Shown: positions 1-6,614 of the stretch, in pieces | How positions within the stretch are numbered: position 1 is the first letter of the stretch | How the letters are laid out: each line of letters opens with the position of its first letter | Position numbers and translations under genes: made by a program | From: JALZAA01 sp035316025 | GTDB taxonomy: Bacteria > Actinomycetota > Acidimicrobiia > IMCC26256 > JACDBD01 | Direction of reading: 5' to 3' | NCBI GenBank assembly: GCA_035316025.1 | Contig: DATFXL010000046.1 | Coordinates: 1 to 41,368, forward strand | DNA length: 41,368 nt | The notes under the pieces: model-generated | Seen by the model: the letters and a program-made list of their open reading frames with translations, nothing else | What the model was told of the DNA's origin: nothing | Databases searched by the model: none

Positions 1-81
1 AGCCAGCGCCGCCAAGGTTGCGCTAATCAGTGCGAGGATCGCGTATCTACGTCCGCGATTCGGTTCAAAGCGTCCCACCAC
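1..81 (-). CDS. N-terminus of an exported or membrane protein (cut by window edge)
   Basis: Reading leftward from base 81 there is an uninterrupted frame of 27 codons that leaves the window. It starts GTG GTG and gives a short basic head (VVGRFEPNRGRRY) followed by a hydrophobic stretch (AILALISATLAALA). This is the layout of a signal peptide or a first membrane anchor. A strong Shine-Dalgarno sequence (AAGGAGGG, complement of about 83-90) sits just upstream of the two GTG codons; the second GTG (78) has the more usual spacing. The mature protein is outside the window, so its function cannot be told. The combination of ribosome site, basic head and hydrophobic core makes a real gene likely. 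Confidence 0.7.
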   Translation of the reverse strand, partial: MVGRFEPNRGRRYAILALISATLAALA

Positions 82-101
82 TTCCCTCCTTCTACGTCTC
101 T

Positions 102-120
102 CCGATTCTTGAAGAGTCGG
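102..120. repeat. Inverted repeat upstream of the left-edge gene
   Basis: Arms CCGATTCTT (102-110) and AAGAGTCGG (112-120) pair with one G:T mismatch. The element lies about 20 bases before the start of the leftward gene at 81. It could be an operator or a hairpin in that gene's leader; nothing identifies its partner. Confidence 0.4.
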
Positions 121-705
121 GTTGGGCTTCTGTGAGGCTAATGCCGTCGAGGGCCTCGGAAAAGAGGTCGTGGCCCGTGTGTTCGAAATCTGCGGCGAAA
201 CCCCAGGTCAGAGCCGTAACGAATCGGCACAACTCGGGACACGACCCCTATTACGTCATACGCCCATTACCTGCTTCCAGGGGAAGACCATGCGCGACGC
301 GTGCTTTTGCAGAAGGTCGTATTTCGCGAAACGGCCGCGTGCCCTTGTCGTCGGGGCGCCGCAGAATTCGCTAGTTACATCTGGCGAGAACATGAAGCGA
401 CCTTCGCTCTGCGGAGTTGTTGTCAGCAGTAGGAATCCGGCGACTGAGCACAGCGAACAAGGGCTCCACCTGAACGAGGTGATCCCCAAGCGCCTCCACT
501 TCAGCGCCGGCGATTAAGACTTCGGACCTGCCGAACGTCGCCACTCGGGAGCACGCATCCTCCGTCCGACGCCCACTCGAGTGCGCCCACATCCGCGGGC
601 CCTTCGTCTAACAGGCAGCTTCCTGATCCTCCCGACGAAGGTCGTTTGTCACAAGGGACTCGTGGGAAAACTCCGACAGTCTGGTAAGGGCAGTGGGGGC
701 GACGC
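121..705. other. Gene-poor stretch of lower GC
   Basis: No reading frame here has both a plausible start and protein-like composition. Base composition is lower than in the neighbouring genes (one sampled line, 181-240, is 58% GC). The arms CCGCAGA (359-365) and TCTGCGG (408-414) could pair, with a smaller AGCGA/TCGCT hairpin (about 396-408) beside the right arm. I see no tmRNA, RNase P, SRP or riboswitch core. It may hold regulatory sequence for the genes on both sides or a decayed gene. Confidence 0.45.
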
Positions 706-1002
706 ATGTCGACGCAGGCCCCGGGTGTCCACTGGGCAGACTCCGCGGACACGGACGAGGCTCGACGAGAAGCTCGGGTTGTCGCTTCACTCGCCGAATA
801 CTTGGCGGAGTACGTTCATGGCAATCCCGACCGGGCGCTCGAAGCGATGGCTTTGCTCGCCGAGTGGTGCGACGGCGACCACGAACTCTTGGCGCAAGCG
901 CGCGCCGATGTGCAGCGGGACATGCACGATCAGCATCTAGCCATCGCCGAGAACAACCAGGACGCGGTGTCGCTGTTGGACCTCGCCGACCGCGTGCGCT
1001 AA
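706..1002 (+). CDS. Small acidic helical protein, unknown function
   Basis: 98 residues, ATG start behind a G-rich run (GGGGGCG) that could serve as ribosome site. The sequence is alanine-, leucine- and acid-rich and looks all-helical and soluble, with one Cys (EWCDGDHELL) and no signal peptide or membrane segment. Third codon positions are GC-rich, as in the other genes. I do not recognise the family. It stands alone: a gene-poor stretch precedes it and a compact hairpin follows its stop, then a tRNA on the opposite strand. It may be a lineage-specific conserved protein; a chance frame cannot be excluded. Confidence 0.6.
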   Translation: MSTQAPGVHWADSADTDEARREARVVASLAEYLAEYVHGNPDRALEAMALLAEWCDGDHELLAQARADVQRDMHDQHLAIAENNQDAVSLLDLADRVR

Positions 1003-1012
1003 CCGGGAGACC

Positions 1013-1027
1013 TCGGCGCAGCGCCGA
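1013..1027. terminator. Compact palindrome after the 98-residue gene
   Basis: TCGGCGC-A-GCGCCGA is a perfect 7-1-7 inverted repeat 10 bases after the stop at 1002. It lies between that gene and the convergent tRNA-Leu. There is no T-tract, as is common for hairpin terminators in GC-rich actinobacteria. It may serve transcription from either side. Confidence 0.5.
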
Positions 1028-1099
1028 CGCGCCTCGGGGTCGGCCGGCGCCCTCCCGAACCGTCGAGGAGGCCCAGCCGCCGACCAGACGAGAGTTGGG

Positions 1100-1184
1100 T
1101 GCCCGGGGCGGGACTCGAACCCGCAAGTCCTTACGGACAATGGATTTTGAGTCCATCGCGTTTGCCGAATTTCGCCACCCGGGC
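1100..1184 (-). tRNA. tRNA-Leu (anticodon CAA, reads UUG)
   Basis: On the minus strand a 7-base acceptor stem GCCCGGG pairs with CCCGGGC followed by discriminator A. The anticodon loop reads CTCAAAA, so the anticodon is CAA. A long variable arm built around GTCC/GGAC marks a class II tRNA, as expected for leucine. The T arm is GCGGG-TTCGAGT-CCCGC. The bases after the discriminator are CCCA, so the 3' CCA is not encoded exactly and would be added enzymatically. Confidence 0.96.
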
Positions 1185-1275
1185 GTTCTCGACCGTCCAT
1201 GATGGCATCGTCACGCCGAAACCGCCCCGGGGTTCCAGCGGCTGTCGAATCCGCGACAGAGGGGCACGCGCTCAT

Positions 1276-1281
1276 TACAAT
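1276..1281 (+). promoter_or_regulatory. -10 element TACAAT just before a GTG start
   Basis: TACAAT lies 5 bases before the GTG at 1287, so transcription would begin at or within a base of the start codon. No -35 hexamer is evident. It belongs to the set of -10/start pairs in this window that suggest leaderless transcripts. Confidence 0.5.
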
Positions 1282-1286
1282 GCTCG

Positions 1287-1568
1287 GTGAGAAAGCGATT
1301 CGTGATGTACCTGGCCCTCGAAACCAACCAGTGGATAGCGATCCTGGTCGGGGCTGCCTGCCTTGCGGCACTCCTGATCATCGTGGTGGCGCCGTGGCGG
1401 CGGGTCCGGGCGGAGCCCCGGATGCGCGACGACGTCGAGACCCGGCTCCTCCTCGGTGAAGACCCCAAAGAGATCGCCTTGGAGGAAGACGAGGAGGAGG
1501 CCGAGCCGCTGTCGGGTCCCCGGGCCGAGATCTACGAGCTCGACCCCGAGCGCCGATCCTCTGCCTGA
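1287..1568 (+). CDS. Small single-pass membrane protein, unknown function
   Basis: 93 residues from GTG 1287, or 87 from ATG 1305. One transmembrane helix (IAILVGAACLAALLIIVVAP, about residues 17-36) is followed by a cytoplasmic, strongly acidic tail of about 55 residues with an EEDEEEAEP run. The TACAAT element 5 bases upstream favours the GTG as a leaderless start, and there is no clear Shine-Dalgarno sequence for either choice. The gene converges on fabZ with 3 bases between their stops. I do not recognise the family; helix plus acidic tail suggests a small membrane-bound scaffold or regulator, which is only a guess. Confidence 0.65.
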   Translation: MRKRFVMYLALETNQWIAILVGAACLAALLIIVVAPWRRVRAEPRMRDDVETRLLLGEDPKEIALEEDEEEAEPLSGPRAEIYELDPERRSSA

Positions 1569-1571
1569 CCG

Positions 1572-2006
1572 CTATTCCGCGCTTGCGAGCGCGAAGAACA
1601 GGCGCCCCTCACACGCCACGGCACCGTCGACCGTCGCCCGCCCTCGACCCCACCCGCCGCGGGCGCTGAGCCGTTCCAGCTCTAGCTCCGTGACGAGCTG
1701 GTCGCCCGGTCGGACGAGGCGGCGGAACCGGACCTTCTCGACCCCGCCGAAGAGCGGAAGTTTGTTGGCGTAGCGGTCGTCGGCCAGCACGGCGATTGCG
1801 CCCGTCTGCGCCAAGGCCTCGAGCTGCAGCACGCCCGGGAAGACCGGATTGCCCGGGAAATGCCCGGCCAGAAAGGCCTCCTCCCCCGTCACCCGGTAGC
1901 GACCGCGGACGGAAGCCCCGGGCTCGAGTGCATCCACGGCGTCGACGAACCGAAACGGCGGCCGGTGCGGCAGGAGACGGACGAGGGCATCCGAATCGAT
2001 CGACAT
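1572..2006 (-). CDS. fabZ: 3-hydroxyacyl-[ACP] dehydratase FabZ
   Basis: 144 residues, a single hotdog domain of the usual FabZ length. It would dehydrate 3-hydroxyacyl-ACP to trans-2-enoyl-ACP in the elongation cycle. Visible signatures are LPHRPPF near the start (residues 12-18) and the active-site segment GHFPGNPVFPG, whose catalytic His is about residue 49, with the catalytic Glu about residue 63 in QLEALAQTG. ATG 2006 was chosen because the family starts just before the LPHRPPF motif; upstream in-frame codons give basic, non-homologous sequence. There is no good Shine-Dalgarno sequence, but a -10-like TAACGT lies 13 bases upstream. It faces away from the fabD operon across a 112-base gap holding an inverted repeat, so the two units are probably co-regulated. 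Confidence 0.9.
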   Translation of the reverse strand: MSIDSDALVRLLPHRPPFRFVDAVDALEPGASVRGRYRVTGEEAFLAGHFPGNPVFPGVLQLEALAQTGAIAVLADDRYANKLPLFGGVEKVRFRRLVRPGDQLVTELELERLSARGGWGRGRATVDGAVACEGRLFFALASAE

Positions 2007-2019
2007 GGGAAGGATCGAG

Positions 2020-2061
2020 ACGTTACACGCCCGTCTTCGAGCCGCGACCTGGACGTGTAAC
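2020..2061. promoter_or_regulatory. Divergent fabZ/fabD promoter region with paired operator-like arms
   Basis: GTTACACG (2022-2029) and CGTGTAAC (2054-2061) form a perfect 8-base inverted repeat whose centres are 32 bases apart, close to three helical turns. The left arm overlaps TAACGT (complement of 2020-2025), a possible -10 for fabZ. The right arm overlaps TAACCCT, which could position a start for fabD. The symmetry about the shared gap suggests one regulator controlling both fatty-acid units; which one cannot be told from sequence. Confidence 0.5.
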
Positions 2062-2118
2062 CCTGCCCGGTCGCGGCGAGTCGGAGCAGGAACCGCACGT
2101 TCGGGCGGAAGCGAGCTC

Positions 2119-3033
2119 GTGGGCATCGCCGTCATCTTCCCGGGTCAGGGAACCCAAACTGTCGGAATGGGCGCGCCGTGGCGTGACCACGCGTCATGGA
2201 GCGTCGTCGACCGGGCCGAGTCCGCCCTCGGCGAGCCGCTCTCCGCGCTGTTGCTCGACGCTCCCGCCGAGCAATTGTCCCGCACGCGCGATGCGCAACT
2301 CGCCGTGCTGCTGGCGTCGCTCGTAGCGTGGGACGCCGTGCAGGAGCACCTCGAGGCGCCGCTGGCGTTCGCCGGCCATTCGTTGGGGCAGGTGACGGCG
2401 CTCATCGCCGCCGGCGCGCTGCCGCTCGAAGAAGGTGTGCGGTTCGCAGCCCGACGGGCGGAGCTCACGCAGGCCGCCGCCGACACCCACCCTGGGCGCA
2501 TGGCGGCCCTGCTCGGCGCCTCGCTCGACCAGGCCGAAGACGCATGCCGAACGGCGCCCGACGGATGCTGGATCGCAAACGACAACGCGCCGGGCCAGGT
2601 CGTGATCGCCGGCACGCCCGACGGCGTCAAGGCGGGCTCCGCCCGGGCCAAGGAGCTCGGGGTCAAGCGGGCAACGCCGCTGAACGTCGGCGGCGCCTTC
2701 CACACCCCGTTGATGCGTACCGCGGCCGACGGGCTGTCCGCCGACCTGTCGGAGGTTGCGCTCTCCCCGCCGGTTGCCCCCGTCGTCTCCAACGGTGACG
2801 CACAGCCCTACACCGACGCCGACGGCTGGCGCTCCCGGCTCGCCGTGCACGTCACGGATCCGGTCCGGTGGCGCACCTCGATGGAGACGATCGCCGGCAT
2901 GGGTACCACGCGCTGCCTCGAAGTCGGGCACGGAACGATGCTCGCGGCGCTGGCCAAACGCACCGTGCCCGACGTCCCCGTTTCGGGAGTCGCCACCCCC
3001 GGCGATCTCCCCGCACTCACGGAGGTTGGATGA
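2119..3033 (+). CDS. fabD: Malonyl-CoA:ACP transacylase FabD
   Basis: 304 residues, normal for FabD (about 300-310). It loads malonyl units from CoA onto ACP. The N-terminus IAVIFPGQGTQTVGMG is the family signature. The nucleophile Ser, about residue 88, is in GHSLGQ, and the catalytic His is in GGAFHTPLM. The segment VGHGTMLAAL near the end is also typical. GTG 2119 was chosen because the family begins directly with this strand; the frame extends further upstream but only into arginine-rich sequence overlapping the fabZ promoter. This is the first gene of the rightward fatty acid operon. Its stop overlaps the next start as ATGA. Confidence 0.93.
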   Translation: MGIAVIFPGQGTQTVGMGAPWRDHASWSVVDRAESALGEPLSALLLDAPAEQLSRTRDAQLAVLLASLVAWDAVQEHLEAPLAFAGHSLGQVTALIAAGALPLEEGVRFAARRAELTQAAADTHPGRMAALLGASLDQAEDACRTAPDGCWIANDNAPGQVVIAGTPDGVKAGSARAKELGVKRATPLNVGGAFHTPLMRTAADGLSADLSEVALSPPVAPVVSNGDAQPYTDADGWRSRLAVHVTDPVRWRTSMETIAGMGTTRCLEVGHGTMLAALAKRTVPDVPVSGVATPGDLPALTEVG

Positions 3034-3305
3034 CCATGGAGATTGCACTCGTCCAGGGCGAGGGTCTGACGGTGCCGGAGCGGGTCATCGTGGCACCCTC
3101 GGTAGGTGTGTTCCGCCCGTTGTTCGGGCACGACGCCGTCTGTGGGCAGAGCGTCGACCACGGCCAGGCTGTCGGCGTGATCGAAGGCCCCGGCGTGACC
3201 ACTCCCGTCCGGAGTCCGTTCCGCGGCGTGCTCGCCGGTCTCCTCGCGCACGACGGCGAGCGTCTGCGCGAAGGCGAGCCCGTCGCCTGGCTGCGAGTCG
3301 CGTAG
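3030..3305 (+). CDS. Biotin-carrier-like domain protein lacking the biotinyl lysine
   Basis: 91 residues, ATG overlapping the fabD stop (ATGA), with GGAGG five bases upstream. The C-terminal 70 residues follow the biotin carboxyl carrier (hybrid-motif) pattern: APSVGVFRPLF, then GQSVDHGQAVGVIEG, then TPVRSPFRGVLAGLLAHDG and ending REGEPVAWL. In true carriers the turn reads E-A-M-K-M; here it reads E-G-P-G-V. The acceptor Lys is Gly, and the whole protein contains no lysine, so it cannot be biotinylated or lipoylated in the standard way. Its position between fabD and fabH, with an acyl-CoA carboxylase carboxyltransferase gene in the same cluster, suggests a structural or docking role in malonyl-CoA supply. 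That role is inference. Confidence 0.7.
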   Translation: MTMEIALVQGEGLTVPERVIVAPSVGVFRPLFGHDAVCGQSVDHGQAVGVIEGPGVTTPVRSPFRGVLAGLLAHDGERLREGEPVAWLRVA

Positions 3306-3307
3306 CG

Positions 3308-4294
3308 GTGCGGGCCTGCGTCGACGGCTGGGGCACGGCGGCCCCCGAGCAACTCCTCACGAACGCCGATCTCGAACGACGCGTCGACACGACCGACGCG
3401 TGGATCGTCGAACGCACCGGCATCCGAGAGCGGCACATCGCTGCCCCGACCGACACGACGGCGTCGCTGGCGATCGACGCCGGCATGGCGGCGATCAAAC
3501 ACGCCGGGATCACGCCCGACGCCGTCGACCTCCTCATCGTCGCCACGGCGAGCCCCGAGCAGCCGATCCCCCACACCGGCGCGTTCGTCGGCGAGGGCCT
3601 CGGGCTCCGCTGCGGATCGTTCGACCTCGGCGCGGGATGCGCGGGTTTCGTGTACATGCTCGTCGTGGGCTCGTCGCTGCTCACAGCGGGCGACCTCGAC
3701 CACGTCCTCGTCGTCGGAGCCGAGACGCTCAGCCGGATCATCGACCCCGACGACCGGTCGACGTGCATCCTCTTCGGCGACGGCGCGGCCGCGGCCGTGC
3801 TGAGTCGCTCGCCCGACGACGGACCGGGCGTGCTGGCCTGGGACCTCGGCTGCGACGGTTCGGCTGCCGGGCTGCTCGAGATCCGCGCCGGCGGGAGCCG
3901 CATGCCGGCGACCCCGGAGACGATCGCCGCCGGCGAGCAATACCTGAAGATGCAGGGCCAGGAGGTGTTCCGGCGAGCCGTGCGGGCCGTCGTGGACTCC
4001 GCCCGGACCACGCTCGATCGCGCCGGAGCAAGCGCGTCCGACGTCGCGTGGTTCGTCCCGCACCAGGCCAACATCCGGATCATCGAATCGGCGGCCACCC
4101 GCTTGGGCATCGACACTGCCCGCACGATCGTGAACATCGACCGGTACGGGAACACCTCGGCCGCGTCGATCCCGCTCGCGCTGGCGGAAGCGGCCGACGA
4201 CGGACGGCTCCGTGACGGCGACCTGGTGCTCCTGTCAGGGTTCGGCGCCGGCATGACCTGGGCGAGCGCGCTCATTCAGTGGGGCAGGCCGTGA
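3308..4294 (+). CDS. fabH: 3-oxoacyl-[ACP] synthase III FabH
   Basis: 328 residues. FabH condenses an acyl-CoA starter with malonyl-ACP to begin chain synthesis. The catalytic triad is visible: Cys about residue 111 in DLGAGCAGFVYML, His in PHQANIRI, and Asn in YGNTSAASIP. The N-terminus has the usual DTTDAWIVERTGIRERH segment. GTG 3308 begins 2 bases after the previous stop, and the first strand (VRACVDGWGTAAPE) matches the family. The stop overlaps the next start as GTGA. The starter preference (acetyl or branched) cannot be read from this. Confidence 0.95.
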   Translation: MRACVDGWGTAAPEQLLTNADLERRVDTTDAWIVERTGIRERHIAAPTDTTASLAIDAGMAAIKHAGITPDAVDLLIVATASPEQPIPHTGAFVGEGLGLRCGSFDLGAGCAGFVYMLVVGSSLLTAGDLDHVLVVGAETLSRIIDPDDRSTCILFGDGAAAAVLSRSPDDGPGVLAWDLGCDGSAAGLLEIRAGGSRMPATPETIAAGEQYLKMQGQEVFRRAVRAVVDSARTTLDRAGASASDVAWFVPHQANIRIIESAATRLGIDTARTIVNIDRYGNTSAASIPLALAEAADDGRLRDGDLVLLSGFGAGMTWASALIQWGRP

Positions 4295-5037
4295 GCGACG
4301 CTCGGGTCGCGTTCGTGACCGGCGCGTCGCGTGGCATCGGACGCGCGTGCGCCGTCGCGCTCGCCGAAGCTGGTCACCGCGTCGCGTTCTGCTACTCGAA
4401 TGACGAGGACGGAGCCAAGGAGACGCGCGCCGCTGTCGAGAACCTGGGCTCCGACGCGCTCCCGCTACGCGCCGACATCCGCGACACACACGCCGTGGAC
4501 GACGCCTTCAGTGAGATCGAGAACGCGCTCGCCCCCGTCGAGGTGCTCGTCAACAACGCGGGCGCCAACGCGGACGGGCTCGTCGCGCGCATGTCGGACG
4601 ACCGATGGCGGGGCGTCATCGACACCAACCTGACCGGTGCGTTCCACACGATCCGGCGTGCCACCCCGAAGATGATGCGCGCACGGTGGGGCCGGATCGT
4701 CAACGTGTCGTCGGTCGTCGGCCACCGGGGCGGTCCCGGGCAGGCGAACTACGCGGCGGCCAAGGCGGGATTACTGGGGCTCACCCGATCCGTGGCGCAC
4801 GAGCTCGCCCCTCGCAACGTCACCTGCAACGTCGTCGCGCCGGGGCCTATCGTGACCTCGATGACCCAAGGCCTCTCCGACGAGTGGCAGGTCAAGGCAG
4901 AGGAAGCGGTGCCATTGGGTAGGTTCGGCCGACCGGACGAAGTCGGCGCAGTGGTGGCGTTCCTCTGCTCGGAGGCCGCCGGATACGTCACCGGAGCTCT
5001 CGTTCCCGTCGATGGGGGCCTGGGGATGGGACACTGA
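4291..5037 (+). CDS. fabG: 3-oxoacyl-[ACP] reductase FabG
   Basis: 248 residues, a classical short-chain dehydrogenase that reduces 3-oxoacyl-ACP with NADPH. It shows the cofactor motif TGASRGIG, the NNAG motif, and the catalytic Ser in NVSSVVG with Tyr154 and Lys158 in NYAAAKAG. The C-terminal GYVTGALVPVDGG is typical. GTG 4291 overlaps the fabH stop (GTGA), indicating translational coupling. The place between fabH and acpP supports FabG over other SDR functions. Confidence 0.93.
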   Translation: MSDARVAFVTGASRGIGRACAVALAEAGHRVAFCYSNDEDGAKETRAAVENLGSDALPLRADIRDTHAVDDAFSEIENALAPVEVLVNNAGANADGLVARMSDDRWRGVIDTNLTGAFHTIRRATPKMMRARWGRIVNVSSVVGHRGGPGQANYAAAKAGLLGLTRSVAHELAPRNVTCNVVAPGPIVTSMTQGLSDEWQVKAEEAVPLGRFGRPDEVGAVVAFLCSEAAGYVTGALVPVDGGLGMGH

Positions 5038-5069
5038 ACCCGGACCAGCCGGAGCGACTGGAGGACTGG

Positions 5070-5321
5070 ATGGAACGCGACGAAGCACTGGGCGTACTGC
5101 GCGAGGTGGCCGTCGAGGTCCTGAGCGTGGAGCCCGACAGCGTCACCGAGAGCGCGCGCTTCAAGGAAGACCTCGATGCCGACAGCCTTGACCTCGTCGA
5201 GATGGTTATGGGGCTCGAGGAGCGCTTCGACATCTCGGTTCCCGAAGAGGATCTCGAGGGCGTCACGACCGTCGGGCAGGCCGTCGACCTCGTGCTGAGC
5301 AAAGTGGGCGCCGAGGCATGA
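5070..5321 (+). CDS. acpP: Acyl carrier protein
   Basis: 83 residues, acidic and helical, the normal size of ACP. The phosphopantetheine attachment Ser is about residue 39 in DADSLDLVEM, the classical DSL motif, followed by LEERFDISVPEED, which matches helix II and the following loop. It carries the growing acyl chain as a thioester. ATG 5070 has GGAGG-type ribosome-site sequence in GGAGGACTGG directly upstream. The 32-base gap after fabG is one of the larger intergenic spaces in this operon. The stop overlaps fabF as ATGA. Confidence 0.96.
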   Translation: MERDEALGVLREVAVEVLSVEPDSVTESARFKEDLDADSLDLVEMVMGLEERFDISVPEEDLEGVTTVGQAVDLVLSKVGAEA

Positions 5322-6562
5322 GCGACCTCGACGAGAGGGGTCGGCCGCGTGTCGTCGTCACCGGCGTCGGTGTGAAAACGCCGGCGGGCACCCAGGTCGG
5401 TCCGTTCTGGGACGAGCTCTGCGCTGGTCGGGCGACCGCGCGCACGATCGACAGCTTCGACCCGTCCGACCTGTCCATCAGGTTCGCGGGCGAGGTGCGG
5501 GACTTCGACCCCGCCCCCTACTTCGGGCCGAAGGAGGCTCGTCGCCAGGACCGCGTCACCCAACTTGGCTTCGGCGCCGCCGCCGACGCCCTCGCCGAGG
5601 CGGGCGAGCTCGGCGCCGACCCCAGTCGGTGCGCCGTGATCATCGGCACCGGTGTCGGTGGCCTGCACACCCTCGAAGAGAACCAGCGCCTGTTCTTCGA
5701 GAAGGGGCCATTGCGCGTGAGCCCGTTCTTCGTGCCGATGATGATGCCCAACGCGACGGCCGGCGTCATCGCCATGCAGCTCGGCTGGACGGGGCCCAAC
5801 GTGTGCGTGGCCACCGCCTGCGCCGCCGGAGCGCACGCCATCGGCGAGGGCGTCCGGTTGATCCGAGACGGCACCGCCGACGCGGTGATGGCGGGCGGCA
5901 CCGAAGCGGCCGTCACGCCCCTCACGGTGGCCGCGTTCGCCCGTATGGGCGCGCTGAGCTCGCGGAACGACGACCCCGAACACGCGTCGCGTCCGTTCGA
6001 CGCCGATCGCGACGGCTTCGTCATCGGCGAGGGCGCGGCGTGTGTCGTGCTCGAATCCCTGGAACGGGCACGCGCTCGCGGCGCGACCTTCTACGGCGAA
6101 GTCGCCGGCTACGGACGCAACGCCGACGCGTACCACATCACGGCCCCGTCACCGGGGGGCGCAGGCGCGGCCGTCTGCATGCAGCTCGCGCTCGACGACG
6201 CCGGCGTGGACGCTTCCGAGATCGGGCACGTGAACGCGCACGGGACATCGACCGAGTTGAACGACGCCGCCGAGGCCGAGGCCGTCCGCAAGGTGTTCGG
6301 GGACTCGCCGCCCCCAGTGACCTCGACGAAGGGCGTCACCGGTCACCTGATCGGCGCCGCGGGGGCGGTGGAAGCCGTCGCCGCGATGTTGGCCGTGCGG
6401 GACGGCATCGTGCCGCCCACCGCCAACCTGGAGCGCCTCGGCGACGACATCGAGCTCGACGTTGTCGCCGGCTCGCCGCGCGACATCGGGTCCCAGCCCG
6501 CGATCTCGAACTCGTTCGGGTTCGGCGGCCACAACGCGTGCCTGGTACTCACCGCCGCCTGA
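5318..6562 (+). CDS. fabF: 3-oxoacyl-[ACP] synthase II FabF
   Basis: 414 residues, normal length. It elongates acyl-ACP with malonyl-ACP. The thiolase-fold triad is complete: Cys about residue 168 in ATACAAGAHAIGEG, His in NAHGTSTELND, and His in KGVTGHLIGAAGA. The C-terminal SNSFGFGGHNACLVL is the family's final strand. ATG 5318 overlaps the acpP stop. It is the only elongating synthase in the cluster, so a type II system with one condensing enzyme besides FabH is implied, unless others lie elsewhere. Confidence 0.95.
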   Translation: MSDLDERGRPRVVVTGVGVKTPAGTQVGPFWDELCAGRATARTIDSFDPSDLSIRFAGEVRDFDPAPYFGPKEARRQDRVTQLGFGAAADALAEAGELGADPSRCAVIIGTGVGGLHTLEENQRLFFEKGPLRVSPFFVPMMMPNATAGVIAMQLGWTGPNVCVATACAAGAHAIGEGVRLIRDGTADAVMAGGTEAAVTPLTVAAFARMGALSSRNDDPEHASRPFDADRDGFVIGEGAACVVLESLERARARGATFYGEVAGYGRNADAYHITAPSPGGAGAAVCMQLALDDAGVDASEIGHVNAHGTSTELNDAAEAEAVRKVFGDSPPPVTSTKGVTGHLIGAAGAVEAVAAMLAVRDGIVPPTANLERLGDDIELDVVAGSPRDIGSQPAISNSFGFGGHNACLVLTAA

Positions 6563-6614
6563 TGCGGCTCTCAGCTTCGCAGAGCGACGTTCAGAAAACG
6601 CATCTAGGCAGAGC

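Noticed and set aside
122..517. 131-codon plus-strand frame in the gene-poor stretch
   Set aside because: The first 30 codons look protein-like but the rest has rare codons and no domain, and there is no ribosome site; treated as non-coding.
371..592. 73-codon minus-strand frame (MWAHSSGRR start)
   Set aside because: A weak GAAGGG ribosome site exists and the middle looks helical, but codon use is unlike the neighbours and no family is recognisable; at best a remnant.
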